Part shown: positions 8,621 to 16,814 of the stretch, piece after piece | How the letters are laid out: each line of letters starts with the position of its first letter | How positions within the stretch are numbered: the stretch's first letter is position 1 | Program-made: the position numbers and the translations under genes | The notes under the pieces: model-generated | What the model saw: only the letters and a program-made list of their open reading frames with translations | What the model was told of the DNA's origin: nothing | Database searches by the model: none | Source: Variovorax sp. Root473 | GTDB lineage: Bacteria; Pseudomonadota; Gammaproteobacteria; Burkholderiales; Burkholderiaceae_C | Assembly (NCBI RefSeq): GCF_001426505.1 | Contig: NZ_LMEV01000017.1 | Coordinates: 1,122,982-1,186,981 of the forward strand | DNA length: 64,000 nucleotides | Direction of reading: 5' to 3'

Positions 8621-10540
8621 ATGCCCGTTTCATTCCAACGCGTGTACCTCGAAAGCGCCGGCTACTTCATGCCCGGCGAGCCTGTTCCGAACGACCGCAT
8701 GGACGCGTACATCGCGCCGCTCAATCGCATGTCGGAGCGCATCAAGCGCCGCATCCTGGCCGAGAACGGCATCCTGACGCGGCACTACGCGATCGACGAA
8801 GAAGGCGTGACGCGCCACACCAACGCGCAGCTGGCGGCCAGCGCGATCCGCGACTGCCTGCAGCGCGGCGGGGCCGAGCTGTCGCGTGTGTCGCTGCTGA
8901 CCAGCGGTTCCTCGGGAGGCGACACGCTGATGCCTGGCTTCGCCAACATGATCCAGGGCGAGCTGGCGGCGCAGCCGATGGAAACGCATTCGGTGCACGG
9001 CATCTGCGCGGCCGGCGTGTCGGCGATCCAGACGGCCGCGCAAGGCATCGAGCTGGGCGCGCACCGCTCGGCGCTGGCGGTGGCGAGTGAAATGCCGTCG
9101 CGGCTGTTCAAGCGCTCGCGTTTCGCGGCGCGCGGCTACGAGACCGATTTCGACTCGCACTTCCTGCGCTGGATGCTGTCCGATGGCGCAGGCGCGCTGC
9201 TGCTGTCCGACGGCACGCCCGCGCTGGCCGGCAAGCCGGGGCTGCGCCTGAAGCTGAAGTGGGTGCACCAGCGCGCCTTCTCGGGTGACTACCCGGTCTG
9301 CATGCAGCTCGGCCTGACCGAAGACCGTGCGCGCGGGCATCTCGATTTCGGCTCGTGGGCCGAGGCCGAGGCCGCCGGCGCGTTGTCGCTGCGCCAGGAC
9401 ATCCGCCTGCTGCCGCACCTGTTCGACATCGGCATCCACGAGTACGCGGGGCTGGTGCGCGACGGCTGGGTCGATCCGAAGCGGGTCGACCATTTCCTGT
9501 GCCACTACTCGTCGGAAAAATTCATCCCGGTGGTCGAAGACCTGATGGCCAAGGCCGACCTGGCGATTCCGCGTGAGCGCTGGTGGAGCAACCTCGCGTG
9601 GCGCGGCAACACCGGGGCGGCATCGATCCTCGTGATGCTGGCCGAGTTCCTGCACACCAAGTCGCTGAAGCCGGGCGAGCAGATCTTCTGCTACGTGCCG
9701 GAGTCGGGGCGCTTCATGGCGGCGTACATGCTGCTCGAGGTCGAGGCCGTCGATGCGGCGCCTGTCGTGATCGCGCCGCGCATGGCGGCGGTCTTGCCCG
9801 ACGACGACCTCGTCATCGCGCCGCCGCACGACCCGGCTGCCGCGCCCGAAGGCCTGGGCGCCTTGCTGACCGAACTCGCTGCCATCTGGCACGACTACCG
9901 CTCGCGCGTGTGGCGCACGCCGCTGATCCGCCAGATCCGCGAGCGCCGCTTTGCCGTGCCCGACTACCTGAACTGGATGGAGCAGTGGGTGCCGCAGGTG
10001 CGCGAAGGCAGCCTGTGGATGCGCGAAGGCGCGGCCTCGCTGAGCGAGCCGTACCGCATGCTGTCGTCGCTGATCGACGTGCATGCGGGCGAGGAGCAGA
10101 ACGACTTCAACATCCTCTTCAGCGACTACCGCAAGGCCGGCGGCACCGTCGAATCGATCGACGAGTTGCGCCGCAACCCCGGCGGCGAGGCGCTCAACGC
10201 CTACCTGCACGGGCTGGCCGCCACGCGCGATCCGATCGGGCTGCTGGGCGCCATCTACATCATCGAAGGCACGGGCCAGCGCATCGTGCCGGCGCTGCTG
10301 CCGCTGCTCAAGGCCAGCCTGAAGCTGCCGCCCGACGCCTTCCGTTTTCTCGAGTACCACGGTCACAACGACGAGCACCACCTGAACCGCTGGCTGGCCG
10401 CGGTCGAGATGGTGATGGCCGTGGAGGGGCAGGCCCGCGCCGCCCGCCAGATTGCCGACACCGCGCGCCACACGGCGGCGCTGTACCTGATGCAGTTCCA
10501 GCACATCACCGAACGAATGCCTCATGAGCCGAACGCCTGA
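8621..10540 (+). CDS. Ketoacyl synthase III fused to a heme-oxygenase-like diiron domain
   Basis: A 639-residue two-domain protein. Residues 1 to about 370 are a KAS III-type thiolase fold with the Cys-His-Asn triad in order: Cys129 (HGICAAGVSA), His295 (LCHYSSEKF), Asn330 (RGNTGAAS). Such enzymes condense acyl thioesters with malonyl-ACP. Residues of about 420-639 are all-helical and carry E549-x30-H580-x3-D584-x2-H587. That is the carboxylate/His pattern of heme-oxygenase-like diiron oxidases such as CADD, UndA and SznF. An upstream His488/Glu491/Glu492 cluster may supply the remaining ligands. A plain KAS III is only ~320-370 residues, so the fusion is distinctive. Function inferred: chain formation coupled to an oxidative step. 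The product is unknown. Confidence 0.8.
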   Translation: MPVSFQRVYLESAGYFMPGEPVPNDRMDAYIAPLNRMSERIKRRILAENGILTRHYAIDEEGVTRHTNAQLAASAIRDCLQRGGAELSRVSLLTSGSSGGDTLMPGFANMIQGELAAQPMETHSVHGICAAGVSAIQTAAQGIELGAHRSALAVASEMPSRLFKRSRFAARGYETDFDSHFLRWMLSDGAGALLLSDGTPALAGKPGLRLKLKWVHQRAFSGDYPVCMQLGLTEDRARGHLDFGSWAEAEAAGALSLRQDIRLLPHLFDIGIHEYAGLVRDGWVDPKRVDHFLCHYSSEKFIPVVEDLMAKADLAIPRERWWSNLAWRGNTGAASILVMLAEFLHTKSLKPGEQIFCYVPESGRFMAAYMLLEVEAVDAAPVVIAPRMAAVLPDDDLVIAPPHDPAAAPEGLGALLTELAAIWHDYRSRVWRTPLIRQIRERRFAVPDYLNWMEQWVPQVREGSLWMREGAASLSEPYRMLSSLIDVHAGEEQNDFNILFSDYRKAGGTVESIDELRRNPGGEALNAYLHGLAATRDPIGLLGAIYIIEGTGQRIVPALLPLLKASLKLPPDAFRFLEYHGHNDEHHLNRWLAAVEMVMAVEGQARAARQIADTARHTAALYLMQFQHITERMPHEPNA

Positions 10541-11435
10541 ATTTTTGACGCAAGCCCACGACGAGCGGGACCCCAGCCCGTGGCTGGCGCTGTACCTCGA
10601 CCAGAGCACGCCGCTGCCCGACGATGTGAAGTCGGCGTGGCTGGCCGATTCGAGCTCGGCCTCGCGCCAGTACCTGCTGCCGTTCCTGCGGCCGATTGCG
10701 CGGCTGACGATCATCCTGATCCAGATCGTGAAGGTGTTCGTACCTCGCAACTGGTCGCACTCGATGCTGCTGCACCGCTTCCTGGCGTGGGGGCTCAAGC
10801 GCTTCGTGTCGCCCGAGGCCAACTGGCTGATCCTGCGGCACTTTCACCTGGGCTCGCAGGTGCTGAGCTTCATCGGGCGCAACTCGCCCGCGCCCGTGGC
10901 CACGTCGCCGCTGGAGCCGGCGGACATCGACGCGCTGAAGGACGAGATGTTCCTGAAGCACGACCTGAACCTGTTCAATTTCGTGATCCGGCTGAACACC
11001 GCGCTGCGCGACAAGGGGCTGGCGCTGTGCAAGGCCGAGCAGATCGATTTCTCGATGATCCAGTCGCCGGCGCTGCGGCTGGAAGACATGCCCCAGGGCA
11101 AGCTCAATTTTCTCGACCTGCAAAGCGCCATCGAGCTGTTCACGCCGCTGTACCAGCTCATGCTGACCGACAACGATTTCTGGCGCGCGGCCAACTCCTT
11201 GCAACTGGACGAGACCATCGGCATCTACGCGGCGACCATCCTGAATGCGCCCGAGCACCTGATCCTGGTCAACAACAAGCATCCGCTGGTGCCGCTGTCG
11301 ACCTTGCGGGCCGGGCACAGGCTGGTGATCCACGGCTTGTCGACCGAAATGCTTCACAGCCTGCTCCAGCGCATGCGCGCGGCGCACGAGGTCGGGGCGC
11401 CGGAGCCACTTCGGCGCGACCCGCCCCTTGCATAG
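10524..11435 (+). CDS. Unrecognised protein of the lipid cluster
   Basis: A 303-residue protein I do not recognise. Its start overlaps the KAS III fusion by 17 bases, so it belongs to the same operon. It looks largely helical. Residues about 55-75 form a hydrophobic stretch (LTIILIQIVKVFVPRNW) that could bind the membrane peripherally. Acid/histidine-bearing helices follow (WLILRHFHLGSQ and EMFLKHDLNLFNF), which might bind a metal, though this is only a guess. No signal peptide is seen. Position suggests an accessory or substrate-handling role for the synthase and desaturases. Confidence 0.65.
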   Translation: MSRTPEFLTQAHDERDPSPWLALYLDQSTPLPDDVKSAWLADSSSASRQYLLPFLRPIARLTIILIQIVKVFVPRNWSHSMLLHRFLAWGLKRFVSPEANWLILRHFHLGSQVLSFIGRNSPAPVATSPLEPADIDALKDEMFLKHDLNLFNFVIRLNTALRDKGLALCKAEQIDFSMIQSPALRLEDMPQGKLNFLDLQSAIELFTPLYQLMLTDNDFWRAANSLQLDETIGIYAATILNAPEHLILVNNKHPLVPLSTLRAGHRLVIHGLSTEMLHSLLQRMRAAHEVGAPEPLRRDPPLA

Positions 11436-11452
11436 GGGTATGCTGTCCCCAC

Positions 11453-11821
11453 ATGCAAACCATGAACACGACCCGAAATCCGTCTCCCAAGACCGATCTG
11501 GCAGTGACCCACGTGCTGGCCCAACTGCTGGAGAAGCTTGAGCACAGCGCCGTGCCCGTCGGCGCCGAGCAATACCGCGCGGTGGTCGAGCACCTGGTGC
11601 ATGAATTCGAAGACGTCGAGCCCGGTGCCGAATTGGGCCAGTTGCTCGATGCCTATCCGGCCGCCTCCGAGGTCTACGAAAATATGAATTACCAGCACGC
11701 CGGCCTTTGCCGCTCGGCGCTGGACGTTTCCCTGGCCGCCGAAGGCGCAGCCAGAGAAGCCATTGCCCGCGCCATGCGCGGTGACGAACCGAACAAGGAC
11801 AAGATGCATGGCCAAGGGTGA
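11453..11821 (+). CDS. Small acidic hypothetical protein
   Basis: A 122-residue acidic soluble protein of unknown function, predicted all-helical (LAVTHVLAQLLEKLEH, YRAVVEHLVHEFEDVEPG, LDAYPAASEVYENMNY). No signal peptide, membrane segment or cysteine pair is seen. Starts at 11453 or 11462 are both possible; I used the first. It lies 17 bases after the lipid cluster and overlaps the next small gene by 14 bases, so the two small genes are likely co-expressed. A TATGCT sequence at 11439-11444 could give them their own promoter. Confidence 0.6.
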   Translation: MQTMNTTRNPSPKTDLAVTHVLAQLLEKLEHSAVPVGAEQYRAVVEHLVHEFEDVEPGAELGQLLDAYPAASEVYENMNYQHAGLCRSALDVSLAAEGAAREAIARAMRGDEPNKDKMHGQG

Positions 11822-12056
11822 AGTGAAAACAGCAGTGGTGGCGGACGGCCTGCGCTACAAATCGAAGGCGCCGGGCTCTCCGTTCCGCGCCTCGGCGTCG
11901 TTCAGCGGGGCCACGATGTCCTGCTTCATGTGCGGCAAGCACCGCGTGCGTTCGCAACTGCGCACGCGCCAGGTGCTGGGCAAGTCGCAGACCGTTTGCG
12001 CACCTTCGTGCAAGGCGCTCGACGAGGCCCTCGAGGCCGAGGCATCGTCGAGCTGA
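11808..12056 (+). CDS. Small four-cysteine, probably zinc-binding, protein
   Basis: An 82-residue basic protein with two cysteine pairs, CFMCGKHR near residue 41 and CAPSCKALDEA near residue 66. The CxxC...CxxxC arrangement fits a small zinc ribbon or knuckle. I chose the ATG at 11808, inside the end of the previous gene, over an upstream in-frame start at 11763. The N-terminal MAKGEVKTAVVADGLRYKSK is lysine-rich, and a nucleic-acid or ribosome association is possible but not shown. Function unknown. Confidence 0.6.
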   Translation: MAKGEVKTAVVADGLRYKSKAPGSPFRASASFSGATMSCFMCGKHRVRSQLRTRQVLGKSQTVCAPSCKALDEALEAEASSS

Positions 12057-12061
12057 GCCCC

Positions 12062-12120
12062 TGGCACGGCGCTGCGTCGTGCCAGCGACATGGCCTCGAC
12101 GCCATGTCGTGGTTTGCCTT
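12062..12120 (+). terminator. Two tandem hairpins after the small-gene pair
   Basis: The first stem pairs TGGCACG (12062-12068) with CGTGCCA (12078-12084). The second pairs CGACATGGC (12086-12094) with GCCATGTCG (12101-12109) and is followed by the T-rich TGGTTTGCCTT. The second looks like an intrinsic terminator with a weak T-tract. Confidence 0.5.
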
Positions 12121-12129
12121 CCCCGGCGG

Positions 12130-12282
12130 CCGTAATCGTTATACAGTTGGAAACAGTTGATGCAAATAATTGCATTTAATCTAAAGTTCTAATTTGTAGC
12201 CGATGACCACTCAAATCCAGCAAGAAGGCGAGCGGTGCCCCGCGGTGGGTGTGGATTTTTCTGTGCGTGGAGGGGCTGATCT
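12130..12282 (+). promoter_or_regulatory. AT-rich promoter region with short repeats
   Basis: An AT-rich island in GC-rich surroundings, upstream of the gene at 12283. It holds the direct repeat ACAGTTG-GAA-ACAGTTG, the inverted repeat TGCAA-ATAA-TTGCA at 12161-12174, and several TAATCT/TAAAGT/TAATTT candidates for a -10 element. I cannot choose one promoter. GGAGGGG at about 12269 serves as the ribosome binding site for the GTG start. Confidence 0.4.
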
Positions 12283-12873
12283 GTGAACAAGCCACGACAC
12301 GTCGTCATGCAGGTCGTCAAGCGCTCGTCCGGCAGTGCCACACACCACGTCGAATTCCTCATGGACGACAACTTCGCCGAGCGTCTGCGCCAGCTGCGCT
12401 CGCTGGTGCCGCCATTGAGTGCCCTGAACAAGCAACGCGACCTCGTGATCGACAAGGTCCGCGTGCGCCTGCCCAATGCCATCTGGCGCTCGGGCAACGA
12501 GATCGCGATCGACGGCGGCGTGGACGGCTCGTGCATCGTGATCGCGGCCGAAGGCTCGTTCAACTGCGGCGGCAAGGACCGCCGCACGCGCGAAAAGCTC
12601 GTCACCTACAACTTCTCGATCGCACGTTTGATCGAACTGCACGGCGAACGCCCCGAAGGTGAAACGCTCTACATCCGCGATGGCGTGTTCGCCAACGACG
12701 AACCGGCCGAATCGCCGGCCGGCCGCTGGGTGGCTTCGATGCACGAACTCGAAGTGGTGATGCGCGTGCCCGACGCCCCGTCGGATTTCGACACCCTGCA
12801 CGACCTCACGCTGCGCGCCGACTTGCAGACCCAGCCAGGCACGCTGACCTCGCACCGCAGCAGCATCTACTGA
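12283..12873 (+). CDS. Hypothetical protein
   Basis: A 196-residue soluble protein I do not recognise. The start is GTG at 12283, supported by GGAGGGG about 8 bases upstream. The N-terminal half is charged and mixed alpha/beta (VVMQVVKRSSGS, FAERLRQLRSLVPPLSAL), followed by VDGSCIVIAAEGSFNCGGKDRR. There is no signal peptide or transmembrane segment. It is preceded by an unusually AT-rich promoter region and faces the convergent PF10118 gene 11 bases away. Expression is probably independent of the lipid cluster, given the hairpins between them. Confidence 0.65.
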   Translation: MNKPRHVVMQVVKRSSGSATHHVEFLMDDNFAERLRQLRSLVPPLSALNKQRDLVIDKVRVRLPNAIWRSGNEIAIDGGVDGSCIVIAAEGSFNCGGKDRRTREKLVTYNFSIARLIELHGERPEGETLYIRDGVFANDEPAESPAGRWVASMHELEVVMRVPDAPSDFDTLHDLTLRADLQTQPGTLTSHRSSIY

Positions 12874-12884
12874 CGCCGGTGCTT

Positions 12885-13730
12885 TCAGGCGGTCGCTGCG
12901 GTCGCCGCCGTTGGTGCGCCCACCGGCGTGAACTGCGCGCCGTTGTCGGCCAGCCAGCGCGCCGACAGGCTGCTGTCCTGCTGGTCGGGGTGGAAGTCGC
13001 TGCGCAGGTACAGGCGCCAGCCTGCGACGTTGCCCCTCAGCAGGCCACCGCTGCCAAGGAGAATGCGCGCGGCGCTCTTCCAGGTGGCCCATTTCCACAA
13101 TTGCTTTTCATGCCGCAGGTTGTCGACCGTCTGGCGCATCAGGTCGCCGAGGAACATCACCGTCACGCGTCGGAACCAGCGTGTGCGCCATTCGTCGGAG
13201 CCGCCCGCGGCCTTGTAGATGTCGAAGGCCACGCTCTTGTGTTCCAGCTCTTCCGCGCTGTGCCACAGCCACATCGTGCGCAGGCGGGGCTCGGCGCCTT
13301 CGAGAATTTCGGGGCGGGCCAGCAGCCACTCGGCGAACATGGCCGTGAAATGCTCCGTGGCCGCTGTCACGGCCAGCGCGTGGCGTGGATCGGCACCGTC
13401 CATCAGTTCCATGCGCTGGCTGGCGCGTGCGGTCCAGCGGTCGACCAGGCCTTGCTGGCCGAGGTGCGCGTTGAACAGCGAATGGATGCGCCGGTGCGTG
13501 GCCTCCTGCCCGATGAAGCCGCGCACGTCGGCGCGATAGCGCTCCTGCACCTCGGGCGGCAGCGTGGCCATGGCGTCGCGCACGGCGTCGATGAAAAACT
13601 GCTCGCCGAAAGGAAAGCTCATCGACAGGGCATTGAAGAAGGCCGTCGAAAAAGCGTCGCCGCCGCACCAGTCGCGGGAGAAGGGCGGCTGCAGGTCGAT
13701 CAGCAGGCGGCGGACAACGAGTTCGGTCAT
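12885..13730 (-). CDS. PF10118-type predicted metal-dependent hydrolase
   Basis: A 281-residue protein of the predicted metal-dependent hydrolase family (PF10118). The expected acid/His helices are seen: FIGQEATHRRIHSLFNAHL, TEHFTAMFAEWLL and WLWHSAEELEHKSVAFDIYK. These are ferritin-like ExxxH-type metal ligands, so an oxidase-like diiron role is as plausible as hydrolysis. The start at 13730 leaves the operator region free; a longer frame to 13877 would run across it into the regulator gene. It is divergent from a TetR gene with two matching palindromes between, so TetR very likely represses it. Confidence 0.75.
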   Translation of the reverse strand: MTELVVRRLLIDLQPPFSRDWCGGDAFSTAFFNALSMSFPFGEQFFIDAVRDAMATLPPEVQERYRADVRGFIGQEATHRRIHSLFNAHLGQQGLVDRWTARASQRMELMDGADPRHALAVTAATEHFTAMFAEWLLARPEILEGAEPRLRTMWLWHSAEELEHKSVAFDIYKAAGGSDEWRTRWFRRVTVMFLGDLMRQTVDNLRHEKQLWKWATWKSAARILLGSGGLLRGNVAGWRLYLRSDFHPDQQDSSLSARWLADNGAQFTPVGAPTAATAATA

Positions 13731-13764
13731 GGGAAGGCAATTCCTGAGGTCGTGGGCACAAGTT

Positions 13765-13824
13765 GGTACAACTTCGTACCGCGTGCCGCCATGGTGCAAT
13801 TGTGAACTGGTACTGTCAAGTACC
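13765..13824. promoter_or_regulatory. Paired palindromic operators GGTAC-N6-GTACC
   Basis: Two perfect 5-6-5 palindromes with identical arms: GGTAC-AACTTC-GTACC (13765-13780) and GGTAC-TGTCAA-GTACC (13809-13824). Their centres are 44 bases apart, about four helical turns. They occupy the gap between the divergent PF10118 and TetR genes, as expected for TetR dimers controlling both. Confidence 0.7.
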
Positions 13825-13848
13825 GAGGCGTAGGAAAATGAATCCGAC

Positions 13849-14478
13849 ATGACTGCCACCATCGACAAACCCGCCATGCCCGACGCCGCCGAAGGTGCGC
13901 CCAGCGAGCACTACACGCGGCTGCTCCAGGGCATGGCGCATGCCGTGGCGGCCAAGGGCTACGCAGACACGACCATCGCCGACATCGTGCGCGAGGCCGC
14001 GGTGTCGCGGCGCACCTTCTACGAGCACTTCAGCACCAAGACCGAGTGCCTGATCGCGCTGTACGAAACGGCCAGCCGGCTCGGCCTGCAGGCCGTGAGC
14101 GAGGCTTTCGATCCGGCCCAGCCCTGGCACACGCAGGTGGAGCAGGCGATGACCGCGTACATGGACTACCTCGCCCAAGACCCGGTGCTGCTGCGCACGC
14201 TGTTCGTCGAGATCCTGGGGCTGGGCCTGCCGGGCCTGGCGGCGCGGCGGCGCGTGAACGCCGAGATCGCCAACTTCATCCAGGTGGCGATCAACAGCAG
14301 CGATTCAGGTGAGGTGCCCGCGGCGCACCTCAGCAGCCAGATGGCGATGACGGTGGTCGGCGGTATCAACGAATTGGTGCTGCAGGCCATCGAGCAGGAC
14401 CGCGTGGGCGACCTGCGCGAACTGGTGGCGCCTGCTACGCGGCTGGTGCGCGCCGTGGCGGCGGACAGTCGCCGTTAG
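13849..14478 (+). CDS. TetR-family transcriptional repressor
   Basis: A 209-residue TetR-family regulator. The N-terminal DNA-binding domain (residues about 20-65) has the canonical helix-turn-helix TTIADIVREAAVSRRTFYEHFSTK, followed by a ligand-binding helical domain. It is divergent from the PF10118 gene and has paired GGTAC-N6-GTACC operators upstream, so autorepression and repression of that gene are likely. It ends 4 bases inside the convergent export operon. The ligand is unknown; in this class it is often an acyl or other hydrophobic compound. Confidence 0.88.
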   Translation: MTATIDKPAMPDAAEGAPSEHYTRLLQGMAHAVAAKGYADTTIADIVREAAVSRRTFYEHFSTKTECLIALYETASRLGLQAVSEAFDPAQPWHTQVEQAMTAYMDYLAQDPVLLRTLFVEILGLGLPGLAARRRVNAEIANFIQVAINSSDSGEVPAAHLSSQMAMTVVGGINELVLQAIEQDRVGDLRELVAPATRLVRAVAADSRR

Positions 14479-15617
14479 GCCGGCTCCGCCTTGCGCGGTG
14501 TCGCCGCGATCCACAGCGCGAGCAGGCCCGCCGCCACCATCGCCGCCAGCGCCCCGAGGTACGGCAACACGTCGTGCAGCGGTGCCCCCATCTGGTTGAG
14601 CCGCAGCGAGGCCTGGATGCCCGCCGTGCTCGGGAACAGCCAACGCAGCGCCTGCAGCGGGGCGGGCAGCGCCTCGACGGGCCACGAGAAGCCTGAGAGA
14701 AAAGCCATCGGCAGCGCCGTGAACAGCAGCACCTGCAGCGCGCGTTCGCGGTCGCGGAACCAGCAGCCCAGCAGCAGGCCGAGCACGCAGATCGCGGGCA
14801 CGTAGAACAGCAGCAGCACCAGCGCGGCGAACGGATTGCCGCCGCGCGGGTAGTCCTGCAGGAAGAACACCCAGCCGAAATAGAACAGGCCGCTCAGCAC
14901 GCCGAAGCCCGACAGCGCGCCCAACCGCCCGAGCCACGCGCCCATGCCCGCGCGCAGGCGGCGGGCCTCGGCCCAGGTGCCGGCCAGCATCGCGGCGCCC
15001 ATCAACAGCGTCTGTTGCAGGATCAGCAGCGCGACGGCAGGGACCACGTAGCTGCCGTAGCCCTCGGTCGGGTTGAACAGTGCCACCAACTGCGTGTTGA
15101 GCGGGCTGCGGCTGCGCGCCGCCTGCGCCGCGCTCTGGCCGCCGGCCTGCAGCTTGCGGATCTCGACACCGGCCGACACCGTGCCCACCGCTTCCGAGAA
15201 ACCGTACAGCACCGCCTTGTTCAGCAGCGCATAGGCGCCGTTGCCCTCGATGCTCACCACCGCCGGCGTGCCGCGCAGCACGTTGCGCTTGAGGTCCTGC
15301 GGCAGCAGGGCGTAGCCCTCGATCTCGCCGCGCCACAGCGCCTGCTGCGCCTCGTGCACGTCGGACGTGACCATGCGCACGTCCAGGCGCGGGCTGGCCA
15401 TGGCGAAGCGCGCGATCTGCCGCGACAGCCCGCTGTGGTCCTGGTCGACCACCGCCACCGGCACCCGCGTGACCGCCTGCGTGCCGTAGGGCCAGGGGTA
15501 GAAAAAGCCGTAGATGATGGGCGCGAGCAGCATGATCAGCAGCACGCCCTTGTCGCGCAGCACGGCGAGCGTGGTGTCGCGCCAGGCGGCGGCGAAGTGT
15601 TGGGTGGGCCCGCTCAT
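14475..15617 (-). CDS. ABC-2-type membrane permease, second of pair
   Basis: A 380-residue ABC-2 transporter permease of the YbhR/YhhJ type. There is an N-terminal transmembrane helix (residues about 24-44), a periplasmic domain beginning with the signature VAVVDQDHSGLSRQ, then five hydrophobic segments from about residue 185. The start ATG overlaps the stop of the upstream permease as ATGA (15615-15619), indicating translational coupling. It is the last gene of the MerR-TolC-HlyD-permease-permease operon. No ATP-binding subunit is encoded beside it. Confidence 0.85.
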   Translation of the reverse strand: MSGPTQHFAAAWRDTTLAVLRDKGVLLIMLLAPIIYGFFYPWPYGTQAVTRVPVAVVDQDHSGLSRQIARFAMASPRLDVRMVTSDVHEAQQALWRGEIEGYALLPQDLKRNVLRGTPAVVSIEGNGAYALLNKAVLYGFSEAVGTVSAGVEIRKLQAGGQSAAQAARSRSPLNTQLVALFNPTEGYGSYVVPAVALLILQQTLLMGAAMLAGTWAEARRLRAGMGAWLGRLGALSGFGVLSGLFYFGWVFFLQDYPRGGNPFAALVLLLFYVPAICVLGLLLGCWFRDRERALQVLLFTALPMAFLSGFSWPVEALPAPLQALRWLFPSTAGIQASLRLNQMGAPLHDVLPYLGALAAMVAAGLLALWIAATPRKAEPA

Positions 15618-16801
15618 CAACGGCCTCCCCAGGTATCCGGTGCTGCAGCCGCACGCATCAGCAGCGTGGCCGAGACGGCCAGCAGCACCATCGTGCCCAC
15701 CACCATCCACAACGGCGTCGCGGCCGAGTACGCCACGGGCGCGCCCATCTGCAGCTGCTCCATCTGCACGCGGATGTAGTGCGTGTAGGGCAGCAGGCTG
15801 GCCCACAGCTGCGCAAGCACCGGCATGGCGACCAGCGGAAAGCCCACGCCGCCAAAGGCGAAGGCCGGCGCCGTGATGAAGCCGGTGGCCGACAGCGCGG
15901 TGCGCAGCGAGCGCGTGAGGCTCGACACAAAGGCGCCGAGCGCGATCGACAGCGCCACGAACACCACCAGCGCGAACAGCGTCCATCCCACCGAGCCGAC
16001 CGGGTGCCAGCCGCGGCCCGCGGTGATCCACAGCATGGCGGCGATGCCCACGGCCGACAGGCTCGCGAACGGCAGCGCCAGCTTGCCCGCCAGCGCGGCC
16101 AGCGCCTCGTGCCAGCGCGGCGCGGTGCCGAGCCAGCCGCCGAGGCTGCGGTCGCGCAGCTCGCGGCCCACGGCCCAGGCGCCGGCCGTCATCGCGAGGA
16201 TGTGCAGCAGCGCCGGGATGAGCGCGGCGCCGAGAAACTGCTCGTAGTCGGTCGAGGTGTTGAACAGCGCCACCATGCTGGCCTTGACCGGGTCCATGCT
16301 CACGCGCGCGGCCTTCATCGATTCGCCGCGCTTGTTGCGCACCGCGAGTTCGACGCCGGCCGACACCGTGGCGACGGCGGTGCGCACGTCGCGCTGGATC
16401 AGGCTCGAATGCGTGCCCAGCTGCGCGTTGTGCAGCAGCACGACCTGCCCGACGCGACCCTGCTTGACGTCGCGGCTCAGCTCGCGCGGCAACTGCACCG
16501 CCGCGTCGACGGCGCCGCTGGTGAGCGCGCGCTGCATTTCGCTTTCGTCGGCGTACTGCTGCGCCACGCGCAGGCCGGGCGTGGCGTCCAGGAAGCGCAC
16601 CAGCTGGCGCGAGAGCGCGGAATGGTCCTGGTCGAGCACGCCGATCGGAAGCCGTTCGGGCAGGCCGGCCGAGAAGATCCACCAGATCAGGAACACCGCG
16701 AGCAGCGGCACCCACGAGATCATGGCCAGGTCCCACGGGCGCGTGCGCAGCAGCGCGAACTCGCGCCGGGCGCTGGCGGTGGAAAAGCCGCACAGGCTCA
16801 T
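15617..16801 (-). CDS. ABC-2-type membrane permease, first of pair
   Basis: A 394-residue paralogue of the next gene, with the same architecture. The helix is at about residues 26-46, the signature IGVLDQDHSALSRQLVRF opens the periplasmic domain, and a C-terminal membrane domain runs from about 185 to 385. In YbhGFSR-type exporters two such permeases form the channel with a tandem ATPase. Here the gene follows the HlyD gene by only 13 bases, leaving no room for that ATPase. Confidence 0.85.
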   Translation of the reverse strand: MSLCGFSTASARREFALLRTRPWDLAMISWVPLLAVFLIWWIFSAGLPERLPIGVLDQDHSALSRQLVRFLDATPGLRVAQQYADESEMQRALTSGAVDAAVQLPRELSRDVKQGRVGQVVLLHNAQLGTHSSLIQRDVRTAVATVSAGVELAVRNKRGESMKAARVSMDPVKASMVALFNTSTDYEQFLGAALIPALLHILAMTAGAWAVGRELRDRSLGGWLGTAPRWHEALAALAGKLALPFASLSAVGIAAMLWITAGRGWHPVGSVGWTLFALVVFVALSIALGAFVSSLTRSLRTALSATGFITAPAFAFGGVGFPLVAMPVLAQLWASLLPYTHYIRVQMEQLQMGAPVAYSAATPLWMVVGTMVLLAVSATLLMRAAAAPDTWGGR

Positions 16802-16814
16802 GGAGGGTGCGGGC

